64,000 bases of DNA from Microstegium vimineum (taxonomy: Eukaryota > Streptophyta > Magnoliopsida > Poales > Poaceae): the NCBI GenBank assembly GCA_022036555.1, contig CM039131.1, positions 40,367,923 to 40,431,922 of the forward strand, given 5' to 3'. This document shows, one piece after another, positions 48,101-59,773 of this stretch. Within the stretch, counting starts at the first letter, position 1, and every line of letters starts with the position of its first letter. Both the position numbers and the translations under genes were made by a program. The notes under the pieces are model-generated. The model worked only from the letters and a program-made list of their open reading frames with translations. It was not told the origin of the DNA and did not search any database.

Positions 48101-51100
48101 GGTCATCACCGTCGACACCTCCTACGAGCACGCATACGACTGCGACGTCGAGTGCGTGGAAAAAGCCAAAGCCCGTGAGGATTCTGCTATCCTCGCGACC
48201 CTCGACGACTTGTCCGGAGAGATCCCCGACCCCAAGCGCCACGCCGGCAACTTCAAGCCGGCGGAAGACACGAAGACCATCCCGCTCGACCCCGGCCTCA
48301 AGGACGGGAAGGTGCTGACGATCAGTGCCACCCTCGAGCCCAAATAGGAAGCCGTGCTCGTCGACTTTCTCCGAGCGAACGCCGACGTGTTCGCATGGAG
48401 TCCCTCGAACATGCCGGGCATCCCGAGGGAAGTTGCCGAGCACTCCTTAGACATCCGAGCCGGGACCAAACCGGTGAAGCAACGCCTGCGCCGCTTCGAC
48501 GAGGAGAAGCGCAGGATCATCGGGGAGGAGGTCGACAAGCTTTTGAAGGCCGGATTCATCAAGGAGGTACATCATCCCGAGTGGTTAGCTAATCCCGTGC
48601 TTGTAAAGAAAAAGAATGGGAAAGATAGGATGTGTGTAGACTACACCAGTTTAAATAAAGCATGTCCTAAAGTTCCTTTTCCTTTACCTTGCATCGACCA
48701 AATAGTAGACTCCACTTCGGGATGTGAAACCCTTTGCTTCCTTGATGCGTACTCCGGCTACCACCAAATAAAGATTAAGGAGTCCGATCAGCTCGCGACC
48801 TCTTTCATCACCCCTTTCGGCATGTTTTGCTACCTCACAATGCCCTTCGGCTTGCGGAACGCCGGGGCCACCTACCAGCGATGCATGCTCCGCGTCTTCG
48901 GGAAACACATAGGGCCAATCGTCGAGGCCTACGTCGACGACATCGTGGTCAAGTCCAGAACCGTCGGAAACCTAGTCGGCGACCTTGAGACCGCGTTTGG
49001 GTGTCTCAGGACTAACCGCATAAAACTAAATCCGGAGAAGTGTGTCTTCGGGGTCCCTCGAGGCATGCTCCTAGGGTACATAGTTTCCCAACGCGGCATC
49101 GAGGCCAATCCCGAGAAGGTAACCGCCATCACGAGGATGGGCCCGATCAAAGACCTCAAGAGCGTGCAAAGGGTTACTGGGTGCCTCGCCGCCCTCAGTC
49201 GCTTCATCTCGAAGCTCGGAGAAAAGGCCCTGCCCCTTTATCGACTCCTGAAGAAGACGGAACACTTCGCGTGGACCGCCGAAGCCGAGGAATCCCTCTC
49301 GAGGCTCAAGGCCTTGCTCACCTCGCCCCCGGTCTTGGTCCCCCGAGCCCGGCCGAGCCCCTCCTGCTTTATGTCGCGGCAACTACGCAAGTAGTCAGCG
49401 CGGTCATAGTAGTCGAGAGGGAGGAAAAAGGACACGCCCTGCCGGTTCAAAGGCCTGTCTATTTCGTGAGCGAGGTCCTTTCCGAGACCAAGACAAGGTA
49501 TCCCCACATCCAGAAGCTGTTGTACGCGGTCGTCCTCACTCGGCGGAAGCTCAAACACTATTTCCTGGGCCATCCGGTCACTGTGGTTTCAACTTTCCCC
49601 CTCGGGGAGATAATCCAGAACCGGGAGGCATCGGGAAGGATCGCCAAGTGGTCCGCCGAAATCATGGGGGAGACCCTCTCCTACGCCCCTCGGAAGGCTA
49701 TCAAGTCTCAGGTACTGGCAGATTTCGTCGCCGAATGGACCGACACCCAACTACCCCCGGCGCAGGTGCAGAGCGAGCTCTGGGTCATGTACTTCGACGG
49801 ATCACTGATGAAGGCAGGAGCAGGCGCAGGATTGCTATTCGTATCACCCTCAGGGGTCCATATGCGATATGTCATCCGCCTCCACTTCCCCGCCTCCAAC
49901 AACGTCGCCGAGTACGAGGCCCTCGTCAACGGCCTGCGCATCGCCATCGAGCTCGGGGCTCGACGCCTCGACGTGCGAGGGGACTCTCAGTTGGTGATCG
50001 ACCAAGTAATGAAAGACTCGAGCTGCCACGATCCTAAGATGGAAGCCTACTGCAAGGAGGTTCGAAAGCTCGAGGACAAGTTCTATGGCCTCGAGCTCAA
50101 CCACGTAGCCCGTTAATACAATGAGGCTGCCGACGAGCTGGCCAAAATTGCGTCTACTCGAGGGACGGTCCCCCCCGACATCTTCTCGAGGGATCTGTAC
50201 ACACCGTCCGTCGACCTAGGCTCGGGGGCTCCCGCCCTCGAGCAAGGGGTCGACCCACCCCCCTCGACCGATCTCCCCTCGGGCGGGGGAGAGGTCATGG
50301 AGATCGACGGGGCCGTCACAGTGCCAAACCCTCCGACGGATTCGCGCGCGCCCTACCTCGAGTACCTGACGCGAGGCGAACTCCCGGAAGACCGCACGGA
50401 AGCTCGTCGAGTAGCTCGACGTGCCAAAACCTACGTCCTGTACGGGGACAGCCGCGAGCTATATCGACGCAGCCCGTCGGGTGTGCTCCAACGCTGCCTC
50501 ACCCTCGAGGAGGGGAGGGCACTGCTGAGGGACCTACACTCGGGGGCTTGCGGCCACCACGCGGCGCCCAGAACCCTGGTAGGAAGTGCCTTTCGACAGG
50601 GCTTCTACTGGCCCACGGCAGTCAACGACGCCACCAAACTCGTTCGATCCTGCCAAGGATGCCAATTCTATGCCAGGCAGACTCACCTACCCGCCCAAGC
50701 CCTTCAGATGATACCCATAACTTGGTCGTTCGCAGTATGGGGGCTCGACATGGTCGGTCCCCTGAAAAGAACCAAGGGTGGGCACACTCACCTTCTTGTG
50801 GCCGTCGACAAGTTCTCGAAATGGATCGAGGCTCGGCCCATCGCCAATATCTAGTCTCGGCAAGCCGTGCTATTCTTCACCGACATCATCCACCGCTTCG
50901 GGGTCCCCAACATCATCATTACCGACAATGGCACGCAGTTCACCGGCCAAAAGTTCCTGGACTTCTGTGACGATCACCACATCAGGGTGAATTGGTCTGC
51001 AGTTGCCCACCCTCGAACTAACGGTCAGGTCGAGCGTGCCAACGGCATGGTTTTGCAGGGCCTCAAGCCAAGGATCTTCGACCGGCTGAACAGACATGGA

Positions 51101-51583
51101 AAGAGATGGGTCGAAGAGCTGCCCGCTGTGCTATGGAGTCTCCGAACGACACCGAGTCGAGCTACGGGGTTCTCCCCGTTCTTCTTGGTCTATGGGTCCG
51201 AGGCCGTCCTCCCCACCGACCTCGAGTACGGGTCCCCTCGACTGAAAGCCTACACCGAGCAAGCCAACACAGTAGCCCGAGAGGACTCCCTCGACCAGCT
51301 CGAGGAAGCTCGTGACATGGCCCTGTTCAAGTCGGCCCAGTACCAGCAGACGCTACGACGCTACCACGACAAGAACGTGCGCAAAAGGGACCTCAACGTC
51401 GGCGACCTCGTTCTGCGCCGTCGACAGAGCAGCAAGGGGCGTCACAAGCTGACACCACCTTGGGAGGGACCCTTCATCGTGGCAGAGGTGCTGAAGCCCG
51501 GCACTTACAAACTGAAGAACGAGAAGGGAGAGCTCTTCACCAACGCGTGGAACATCCAACAGCTACGTCGCTTCTATCCCTGA
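45136..51583 (+). pseudogene. gypsy (Tat-type) gag-pol polyprotein, interrupted
   Basis: The start is ATG 45136 (MDSTIPPFPFN); the frame is open upstream into the LTR, but this is the first ATG after the primer site. A long Glu/Arg-rich N-terminus leads to the retrotransposon gag core (ELWLADFRLACQLGG, near 46660-47130) and a basic KKKKKRNQRGRR segment. The protease has MDGGSSLNIIY (near 47784), the D-G-G form usual in this group. Reverse transcriptase shows LDAYSGYHQI and YVDD at 48930-48941. RNase H follows (YFVSEVLSETKTRYPH), then a second RNase H (MYFDGSLMKAGAGAG, GDSQLVIDQV), then integrase (zinc motif with SCQGC near 50650, ITDNGTQF near 50918, PRTNGQVERANG). Breaks are a 12-G run at 47868-47879 that shifts the frame, a stop at 48345-48347, a frame change near 49350, and stops at 50114-50116 and 50852-50854. 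The polyprotein cannot be made whole. Confidence 0.92.
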
Positions 51584-51678
51584 GGCCCCAGGGCCTTGTA
51601 CATTTCCGCATTTATGTACAAATTCTCGAATGAATAAAATGTTCTCGAAACACATTTCACGTTCGTTCGTAGCTCGAA

Positions 51679-52358
51679 GGTAGCCTCGACTTTGCCTCAG
51701 CAAAGTCGAGCTCCCTTCGGGGGCTGACAGGAGGGCACCCCCTCCTAAGTCCCCGAAAAACCCGTACGTTTTTTCAAAACTCGACCCTCCCCCTCGTTCT
51801 TTCCCTCGAGTACGCTTCTCAACTAAGTAAAGGCGCCTCGAGCTCCCTAAGGGTCGAGGGTTCCGTCGAGCCAGGGACCCACCTACGCCCTAGGGCTACG
51901 GTATCCTTACTCGCCACCCCCCTTCCAGGGATACGAGCGTGCGTCGAATACTTAAGTTCACAAGCGTCGACTCAGGCAAAGAAAAGCAGAGAGAGATCGA
52001 GAAGTAGAAACAACTGAGACGAGCCCGTCCACAGCACTAAGGTAGCCTTGACTTTGCCTCAGCAAAGTCGAGCCTCCCTCGGGGGCTAACAGGGGGGGCA
52101 TCCCCCTCCTAAGTCCCCAAAAAACTCGAACGTTTTTTCGAAACTCGACTCTCCCTCTCGTTCTTTCCCTCGAGTACGCTTCTTAACTAAGTAAAGGCGC
52201 CTCGAGCTCCCTAAGGGTCGAGGGTGTCGTCGAGTCAGGGACTCACCTACGCCCCAGGGCTACGGTACCCCTACTCGCCACCCCCCTTCCAGGGATAAGA
52301 GCGTGCATCGAACACTTAGTTCACGAGCGTCGACTCAGGCAAAGAAAAGCAGGGAAAG
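51679..52358. repeat. 362-bp tandem duplication in the gypsy 3' region
   Basis: The segment from GGTAGCCTCGACTTTGCC (51679) to about 52040 is followed by a second copy from 52041 with several changes. Each copy starts with a hairpin (51685-51710 and 52047-52072) and continues through GGGGGCT(G/A)ACAGG, TCGTTCTTTCCCTCGAGTAC and GCGTCGACTCAGGCAAAGAA. It lies between the end of integrase and the end of the antisense gene. Confidence 0.9.
51685..51710. other. perfect 11-bp hairpin after integrase
   Basis: CTCGACTTTGC and GCAAAGTCGAG are exact complements around a CTCA loop. The second tandem copy (52047-52072) keeps the hairpin with one mismatch (CTTGAC). Confidence 0.85.
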
Positions 52359-52525
52359 CTCGAAAAAGTGAAATTAACTCTATGCACATCGATCAAAACA
52401 CGTCATATACAAAATGCCCTCGGGGGCTTGGCATGGTGTCGGTATATTGGCCTAACTATTACATGGACCTTTTTGTCCAGATATGGCTCGCAGGCCCGCG
52501 ACCACCCGTCGACATCTCCCGACGA

Positions 52526-55500
52526 CTACTCATCCGCCGAGGGGATCACGTCGGGCTCGAAGAGTTTCGCCAGCTGACCTCCGGGCACCTCCGCGTGGTC
52601 CATCAGCTCCTGACACCTCGCGTCGTTCTGCTCCTCGGTCAGATCCGGGTCGGTGGCGAACCCGTCGACAACGAGGTTGAGATCCACGTCGTAGAAGGAG
52701 TTGACAACCGCGAGGGCCCGCTTCACCCCCACATGCAGGGCGGCTCGGACGTTCTCCGTCACCCCCCGCGTCATGGCGTAGAAGCGGCGCAGCAGGGATT
52801 CCCCCCGAGTGTCCCCCTCGACCTCCGGCTCCAGCTCGACCGAAAGGTCGTCGCAGAAGGTGTTGATGGCCGCCGAGAGTGTCGTGTTGAGGTTCACCTC
52901 GGTGCTCAGCAGGCCCTGAAGATTGTCCAGGTCCTTTTGGGCGCGGGCGTTCTCCTCCGCAAGCTCTGCCGAAACAAGCACATAACGATCAAAACCCGAA
53001 AGCAGAAAAAGGGTCGAGACAGGACAGACCCCGCAAACACCCGAAACACTCACCTTGGGCCTGCACATCCAAGGCGGAGTAGGCCTGCTCGGCCTCCTCG
53101 AGCTGATGGCGGACGGCGTCAAAATCAGAGGACTGGTCCCTGACTTGGGCCTCGAGACCCTCGATGGTCTTGTATGCCTCCCCGAGGGCTCCTTCTGCTT
53201 CATCGCCACCATGCCCAAGGAGGTCGCGCGGGTCCGAGCCTTCTCCTCCGAGGCGGCCAGAGCGTCGCGCTCGCGGGAGAGGGCGTCGAGGTCTCCCCTC
53301 AGCCGGGCGGCCTCCTCCGTGGCCTTGCGCTGGGCCTCGACGGCGGCATCCCCGCTCCTGCCCAACGGCGATGGTCGACCGAAGGGCATCATCGAGCTTC
53401 GCCTGCGCCGACGACAAGGCCTCCCGGGCTTCCTTCTGGACAGCCTCGTAGCCGGCCCTCGCGTAGGCGACCCTCGACTCGGCATCCTTCTGGATAGTCG
53501 CCGCCTCCGCCTTCGCACGAGCGGCTTCACCCCTCGCCTTCTCCAGAGAGGCGTGGAGGGTCGAGAGCTGCCCCTGTACCCGGAGAATGTACTGGGACTT
53601 CTCGTACGACCTCACCCGCAGCGACTGACAGGGATAAAGACGAAGATCGTCAACAAATGGCAACCATGCAGTGCAAAGTACAATCTAAGGTAGAACGGAA
53701 CCTACCTCCATTCCCTCGCGTATGTCCGCGGCGGCGACCTCCGCAGCGCGACGTACCGAGTGCTCGAATAAAGCCCGGTACTCCTCGACGTTCTCCCACC
53801 GTCGAAGCTCGGACTGGTTGTCGAGCGTGAGGAAGAGTCGCTCGGGGTCTCGAGGGTCCGCCACCTCGAGAACCTCCTGGCCCCACGCCGCGCTGCGGGC
53901 GGCGATCCTCTGCTCCATCGGCCCGGTGACGCCAATGCGCAGGTCCCCCCCTCCTTGGTAATCGGAGAGGGGCGAGGCTTCCTCCTCGGCGCCACCTCGC
54001 GAGGACGTCGACGGCCCTGCGCGATGAGCTCCGAAAGGTCAATACCCAACGGAGCGAATCCACGGCGTCTCGAGCAAATCGAAGGGCAACTTACCTTGAG
54101 ACGTCGACCCCCCAACCTCGAGGGGAGGTCGAGCCACCTCCGTCTCCGCCCGGGGAGCCGCGATGATGGCCAGTTCCGCCGGGTCCACCAACTCGGCCAC
54201 CATCTCGTCCACTTGGGCGGGGGTGGACTCCATCAGCATCTCACCCTGAGCCGGCGCGGATGGGCCCTCGACGCGCTCGAGCTGGAGTCGAGCCTCCAAC
54301 GCCGCCAGACCCTCGGGCCAGCGCCCCGCCATCGGGTGAGCCGGGGCCTCCCGCTCGGCCGTAGGAACCTGGGCCTCGACCACCTCCATATCCTGGGCCG
54401 CGCCCGATGTCGGTAGGAGCTCCACGCCCCCCGGGGCGCCGGACGCGACCCCTTCCGACGGCCGCGCAGGCTCCGCGACCGTCGCTTCGACGGCTACCAC
54501 CGCCGGCGGGTCCGCCTCCTCCGCCGTTTGAGTAGGCGCCGAGGCCCCCTATGCCTCCCCCCGCGCCGCCACCTCCGGGGTCGTGGCTGCCGGTGCCGCC
54601 TCAGGGGCGACCGTCGAAGGGGGCGGGGCTGCCGGACCAACCTCGACGGTGGCTTGCACCACAGCCCCCGTCTTTAGCTTCTTAGCAGGGGAGGGGAGCG
54701 CAACCCCCAGCCGGCGCTTTCGACCTGAAAAAGGAGCACATGCGCGATAATAAGCACGAGTCCTCACCAACGGAAAAGGGAAAAAACGCACAACCACGAA
54801 CTCGACTTACCCCCTCGGAGCCCGACGCTTCGGCTCGGCGCCCGCCGGGCTGGTCGAGCTCTGGGATGCCACTGCCTGGGGGGCGGGGGTCGAGGCGGCA
54901 CTCGCCACCTTCTCCTGGGCAGGGGCCGGCGGCGCCACCGTCGGCTTCTTGATGGCCCCCACCCGCGCCGACGGGTCCGATGCCCGCGCGCTCGACGCGG
55001 TGGGCTTCGGGGGCTCGCTCGATCGACTCTTCGACGGCGACGCCACCCACGCCCTCTTGTCGGTCTCCGCCTGCGCCGGCGGGCCCGGCACCCGGGCGGT
55101 CGACGCAGCGGGCGTCGGGGGCTCGCTCGATCGACCCCCCGACGAGGGCCGCGGCGTCTGCGACCGCGTCCGCCGCGGCGCGACTTCCTGCGAGGCCACG
55201 GGGCGCTCCGCCCGTGGCCCAACTTCAACAGGAGGAGCCGACTTCGAGGTCGACCCCCCCTCCCCACCGGTAGCAGCGGCCGCCTGCTCAGGCGCCGTCT
55301 CCTCGCCCTCCTCCTCCTCGTCTTCCTCATCCTCCTCCTCGTCCTCCTCCTCCGAGGGCGACAGCTCCTCATCGAGGCCCAACCGCCTCTGTTGGGCCCG
55401 ACGCTGCTTCCTCTGTTCTTTCTCTAGAGCCTTCTTGGTCTTCCTCTCCTTCTTCTTGTCCTTGTCGGCCTTCTGCTTCTCCGCGCGGAGGCGGTTCGCA

Positions 55501-56547
55501 TCCCTCGTGGCCCGGTCCTCCGGCACCGGCGGAAGCGAGCGCTTGTAGGACACATTCCCCTGCGGGACGCAAGGTGGTCAGAGAACAAGCAGAGAGGACG
55601 GGAGGGGCGGGCGCGAGGACTTAAAGTAAAAGGAAGGATCTTACCAGCTCGTAGAAGCCCTCGTCCGGCTTCATGGGGACCTTCGCGACATCCTTGAGGG
55701 CGAACCCCCCCGCGAAAAAGCGGCGGACGTGGCTGGCCACGCGGTCTAGGGTCCACTCCTCCTCGACGAAGCGGCACCCCGACACATCGACCCCCGGACC
55801 CATCTCATCGAGACGGAGGGGTCGAGCCATCAGCGGCAGAACCCCCCGTCGGTGGAACGCTGATGCAGCGATCTCCGCGGTAAGGCCCTTCTCCTTCAGA
55901 CGCCTGAGCGCGTCCAGCAAGCCCTTGAGGTGTTTTTGCTTGTCCGTCGGAACGCCGTACCTCCAGCGCTCGGGCTCGGTGTTGAGTGTCCTCCCGGTGT
56001 ACGCTGGGAGCAGACCATCGTCGTTCCTCAGGTAGAACCATCCTGAATGCCACCCGGAATGGCTCGAGGATGGGTTCGCAGGGAGCCAGAGCTCAGGCCG
56101 CCTGGCGTAGATGCTGCAGCCTCCGGCCCTGACCTCCCGACGGACGCCCTTGCTGACCGAGGTGGTGAAGAGGTTGGCCTTGAAGATGTGGAGCCACAGA
56201 TCCCAATGGGGCTCGACCCCCAGATAGCCCTCGCACACCGCGGCGAAGACCGCCGCCTGGCTGACGCCGTTAGGAGTGAGGTGCTGGAGCTCCACATCGT
56301 AGTGGTGGAGGAGCGCGCGCAGGAAGCGGCTGGGTGGAACCCCCAGTCCCGCCCGGTGGAAGGCCTCGAGCGACACCACGTACCCCTCCGGTGGGTTGGG
56401 CTCGGCGTGGTCCGGCGGCGGAGCTATCCACTCCGGCCTCTCCGTCGAGGTGACGGGCCGGAGAAGCCCGCTCTCCACTAACCCCTCCAGGTACGACTGA
56501 CGGACCGAGGAACGAGGCCAGGCGCCGAAGAGCTAGAAGGTGGCCAT
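52526..56547 (-). pseudogene. antisense multi-exon gene in the gypsy element (putative gypsy-type transposon domain, PF04195-like)
   Basis: On the minus strand a multi-exon frame runs against gag-pol. The start is at 56547 (MATF), with a stop at codon 5 (56533-56535); the frame then stays open to a clean donor (CTG/GTAAGA) at 55645. This exon has the style of the plant PF04195 domain (LEAFHRAGLGVPPSRFLR, GWHSGWFYL). Exon 2 (55559-54811) is Arg/Lys/Glu- and Ser/Pro-rich with KKERKTKKALEKEQRK. Exon 3 (about 54725-54094) includes a stop at 54549-54551. Later exons, about 53960-53700 and 53640-52526, encode Ala/Glu-rich coiled coil (EKARGEAARAKAEAATIQKD) ending at a stop at 52526, with a frame change near 53360. 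Antisense or extra genes of this kind are known in Tat-lineage elements; their role is unknown. Two stops and a shift suggest this copy is dead. Confidence 0.75.
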
Positions 56548-56738
56548 GGGAACGGTGGGTTGCTCGGGTTTGGAGGCGGAAGGTACGTTCCCTATCTTTC
56601 TCTTTCTCTCTCACTCACGCAGATTTCCTGCTCGCGGGATGCCTAAGGCAGAGGCGGAGAGAAGAAGGTGAGAAAGACGAAGGCAAGGAGGCGGGGAAGG
56701 CAAGTGCGCGTAAAGGGCACCGGATACCTCGCCCTCAC

Positions 56739-56746
56739 TATTTATA
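56739..56746 (-). promoter_or_regulatory. TATA box of the antisense gene in the gypsy element
   Basis: The minus strand reads CGTATAAATAGTGAGG, a textbook TATAAATA box about 190 bases upstream of the antisense start at 56547. It supports an independent minus-strand transcript that starts near 56710. Confidence 0.65.
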
Positions 56747-56959
56747 CGCGGAAGGCCAACGGACGGATCCGGCACAGGCAAGAGAGTCTCCGCATTTAAT
56801 TCGCATGTACTTCCTTCCTCGTATTCCCTCCAGGATAAGGCGTAACGTCCCATCATCGGGTTCCGCGCCGCACTCCACGCTGTAACCGCACTGTTGCGCC
56901 GAACGGACACCGCCTAAAAAGGCGCGCGGACGGAAACGTCGCCTTCGAGGGTAAGGAAT

Positions 56960-58085
56960 CTTGAGGCAGCAAGAGCTGGCCCTCGAAAGAGGGTTCGACA
57001 GCTACCCTCGAGTGCCCGAGGCCAGAAATGACCTCGGGTTAGGACCTCGGTCCGCCCCCAAAATCTCGAGGGGACAAAGGCCGGCCTACGAACGGGCTCG
57101 ATAGCCCCCCTCGAGTACTCGAGGCCTGATAAGGGCCTCGGGTCGTCAACTGCAGATCGTACATGGCCTCGAAGGGATAAAGGCTGGCCCGTCCGGGGGT
57201 TCGACAGCCTCCCCCGAGAGCTCCGACACAGGTATGTCCCCAAGTTCAATACAACGACCACCTGCTTTTCCCCTCGGCGGTCCACAAGGTCGGACTCCTC
57301 CTCCTGAGGATAGCGTCGGATGACGAACCATCCGTCAAATCTTGAGGGAGCGAAGGCTGGCCCTTACATAGGGTTCGACAGCCGCCCTCGAGTACCTGAG
57401 GTTAGGAAGGACCCATGGTTATCGGACTCCGGTCCACCCCCAAATCTTGAGGGAGCGAAGGCTGGCTCCACGAACGGAGTTCGACAGCCGCCCTCGAGTA
57501 CACGAGTCAGGGATGCCCCCGGAGGCTCGAGAACGAACTCTCGAGACTCCCTGGGACATATCCGAGGCATACCTAGGAACACCTAAGGATCCCTACGCTG
57601 GGAGGCATCGAGCCACCAACTCCTATCGAACGGGGTTGGCACCTTGGTGGTCCATTTGGTCGTGCTTAGCGAGCCGTACGGCTTGCTTAACAATGAGAAC
57701 GCCTCCGGGCCGCTAGTTGATCCCTATCGAACGGGGTCGAGTTCTCACTCGGATTTTTACCCGTACAGGGCACCATTTCTAATGGACTCATGCCCGAGAA
57801 CAGCTCACCGAGGACTTCGGGCTCGTCGTCCTAACGAGGATAGCTCGATGCTCTTCACCCCACGATCCGAGCGAAAGGATCCGTGGGAAGGACGCTACGA
57901 GGTAGTGAAGGCCTAGCCATTCGAGGGCTCGAGGGCCCGACTACGCACGGCACCCCTCGACGAAAGAGGGTCAAAAACTCGTAACCTGGCAGACAGAGTC
58001 GACCTCTCGGGCGGGGCGCTCTGACTCCAGCGGTGCTCGAGGGAGCGAAGGCTGGCCCTCGGTAGGGTTCGACAGCCGCCCTCGA
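56960..58085. repeat. six diverged copies of an about 50-bp unit upstream of the antisense promoter
   Basis: Units built on GAGCGAAGGCTGGCCC, then GGGTTCGACAGCCGCCCTCG, occur near 56965, 57070, 57166, 57345, 57450 and 58040. The two at 57345 and 57450 sit inside a longer repeat that also includes TCCACCCCCAAATCTTGAGG. They lie upstream of the antisense TATA box. Confidence 0.75.
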
Positions 58086-58183
58086 ACACTTCTCTTTGCA
58101 GGAAAAGGAACGGGATCAACCCCTCGACAGGGTGTCGCGTCTCCAGGTATCCTTTAAAGACCCCACTACATAACGTATTTTAG

Positions 58184-58215
58184 CCCCAGAGGAGTTCTAA
58201 ATCACTCCTCTGGGG
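58184..58215. other. 12-bp hairpin, first copy, near the 3' LTR
   Basis: CCCCAGAGGAGT and ACTCCTCTGGGG are exact complements around TCTAAATC. It is followed by CCTCGGGGGCTAC, the same sequence that precedes the 3' LTR. Confidence 0.8.
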
Positions 58216-58342
58216 CCTCGGGGGCTACCCGCGGGGTGCGCTCGCGCGCACCCCCCGGAGAATCGGATTTCTCACTAACCCTGCAGTCCAAGGATAAACC
58301 CTCCGGACAATTCTTGCTCCCCCGAGAAACGCGTATCATAGC

Positions 58343-58386
58343 CCCCAGAGGAGTTCTAAATCACTCCTCTGGGGCCTCGGGGCTAC
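58343..58386 (+). other. hairpin plus polypurine-like tract next to the 3' LTR
   Basis: A second identical 12-bp hairpin (58343-58374) stands directly before CCTCGGGGCTAC and the LTR start at 58387. The G-rich GGGGCCTCGGGG stretch is at the position of the polypurine tract used to prime plus-strand synthesis. Confidence 0.6.
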
Positions 58387-59773
58387 TGTCGGGTACGAAG
58401 GTAAGGGGTACCCTAAACCTTTCGATAAATTAACGCTAAACATAGCAACCATTTTTAAGGCAAGGATCAGCCTACTGTTCGGTAAGACACGGCCCATCAA
58501 TCGAGGGCCCCCGCTACACCGACCACGGAAACCAGCCACTGGCCCCGGCTCTACCTCGACGACGGACGAGGGGTCCGACGAACGACTCCCCGGCTCTACC
58601 TCGACGACGGACGAGGGGTCCGACGAACGACCCCCCGGTTCTACCTCGACGACGGACGAGGGGTCGGACGAACGACCCCCCGGCTCTACCTCGACGACGG
58701 ACGAGGGGTCGGACGAACGACCCCCCGGCTCTACCTCGACGACGGACGAGGGGTCGGACGAACGACCCCCCGGCTCTACCTCGACGACGGACGAGGGGTC
58801 GGACGAACGACCCCCCGGTTCTACCTCGACGACGGACGAGGGGTCGGACGAACGACCCCCCGACCTCTACCTCGACTTCGACCCCCTCAACCTGTCGACG
58901 CCTCGACCTTCCAAGCGCCGTCGACGGACGAGGGCTCGATTGACCCAACCACTCCGGCATGGGTAAAAGTAAAACCACCTGACGACATGGGTGCCTGCGT
59001 CCACTGTCAAATCCGCCAACTCCCCGTCTAGTCCCCGACTCCCGACGACTGTGCCGCCACTGCCGCCACTACGCAAGTACGGACTTCTACAGTACCCCTC
59101 GGAAAGTGAACAGTGCGACCCTCGACGACGGCTTCGGGAACGTGACAAAATCATGCGGGGCTCGACCCCCCCCCCCTCGACCGAGGGCTCGACCCCCTCC
59201 TCTTCAACAACTCCGGTACGGAAGACGTCCCATCTGCCCCGTCCCGCTTCGGCCAGGGGACTTCTACTGATGCCACGACCGGGACGCCTGAAGGACGGGA
59301 AGACCACGCCGTCACAGTGCTCGATGTCTCTTCGCCAACACTGTGCCGTGGATGCGCCGCCCATACTTCTACTATTAGGACCCTGTACCCTCGAGTCTCC
59401 CCCTTGGTCTATAAAAGGGGGATGCCGAGGTAGATGAAAGGGGGGCGCTGGTCAGAGATTTCTTTTTCCAGGTTTCTCTTTGAGGACTCCAATCCGACCT
59501 TGGTTCTCAAGGACCCTAGACCACACCACACACACAGACGCTCGATCGACCCCTCGGGTGGCCGACTCCGTGTAACACTGCTTGTACCCCCCCTGTACGA
59601 GCACGCTTTGGGTGCGAGATAATACAAGTCATCCTCCCCCGCTAGACGTAGGGCCTTCTTTGCCCGAACCAGGATAAATCTTGTGTCCATCTTGCATCAC
59701 GTCTGAGAGAGGGAGCACGCGATATACAAATTTACTCGTTGGTGGTCTTGACCCCCGGGTCATAACACCGACA
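58387..59773 (+). repeat. 3' LTR of the gypsy element
   Basis: A 1387-bp LTR with seven copies of the 45-bp unit (about 58544-58858) and TATAAAAG at 59410-59417. It is otherwise colinear with the 5' LTR, with scattered single-base differences. Confidence 0.94.
58544..58858. repeat. 45-bp minisatellite in the 3' LTR, 7 copies
   Basis: Seven tandem units of the same 45-bp sequence as in the 5' LTR (which has three). The first two differ by GTCCGACGAACGACTCCC-type changes. Four extra units equal 180 bp, exactly the LTR length difference. Confidence 0.92.

Larger units (their letters stand above)
43872..59773 (+). mobile_element. Ty3/gypsy LTR retrotransposon, Tat lineage, nearly complete but inactive
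   Basis: A 15.9-kb element with LTRs at 43872-45078 (1207 bp) and 58387-59773 (1387 bp), both TGTCGGGTACG...ACACCGACA, flanked by a perfect ATATA duplication. Sense order: gag, protease, reverse transcriptase, RNase H, a second RNase H, integrase (45136-51583). Domain order and the second RNase H place it in the Tat group of plant gypsy elements, which often carry extra and antisense frames. A long 3' region (51584-58386) holds an antisense multi-exon gene, a tandem duplication, dispersed repeats and hairpins. Outside one 45-bp repeat array, the LTRs differ at roughly ten to twelve bases by eye, so the insertion is fairly young, well under the age of the copia element. Stops and frameshifts in gag-pol make it non-autonomous now. 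Confidence 0.95.
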
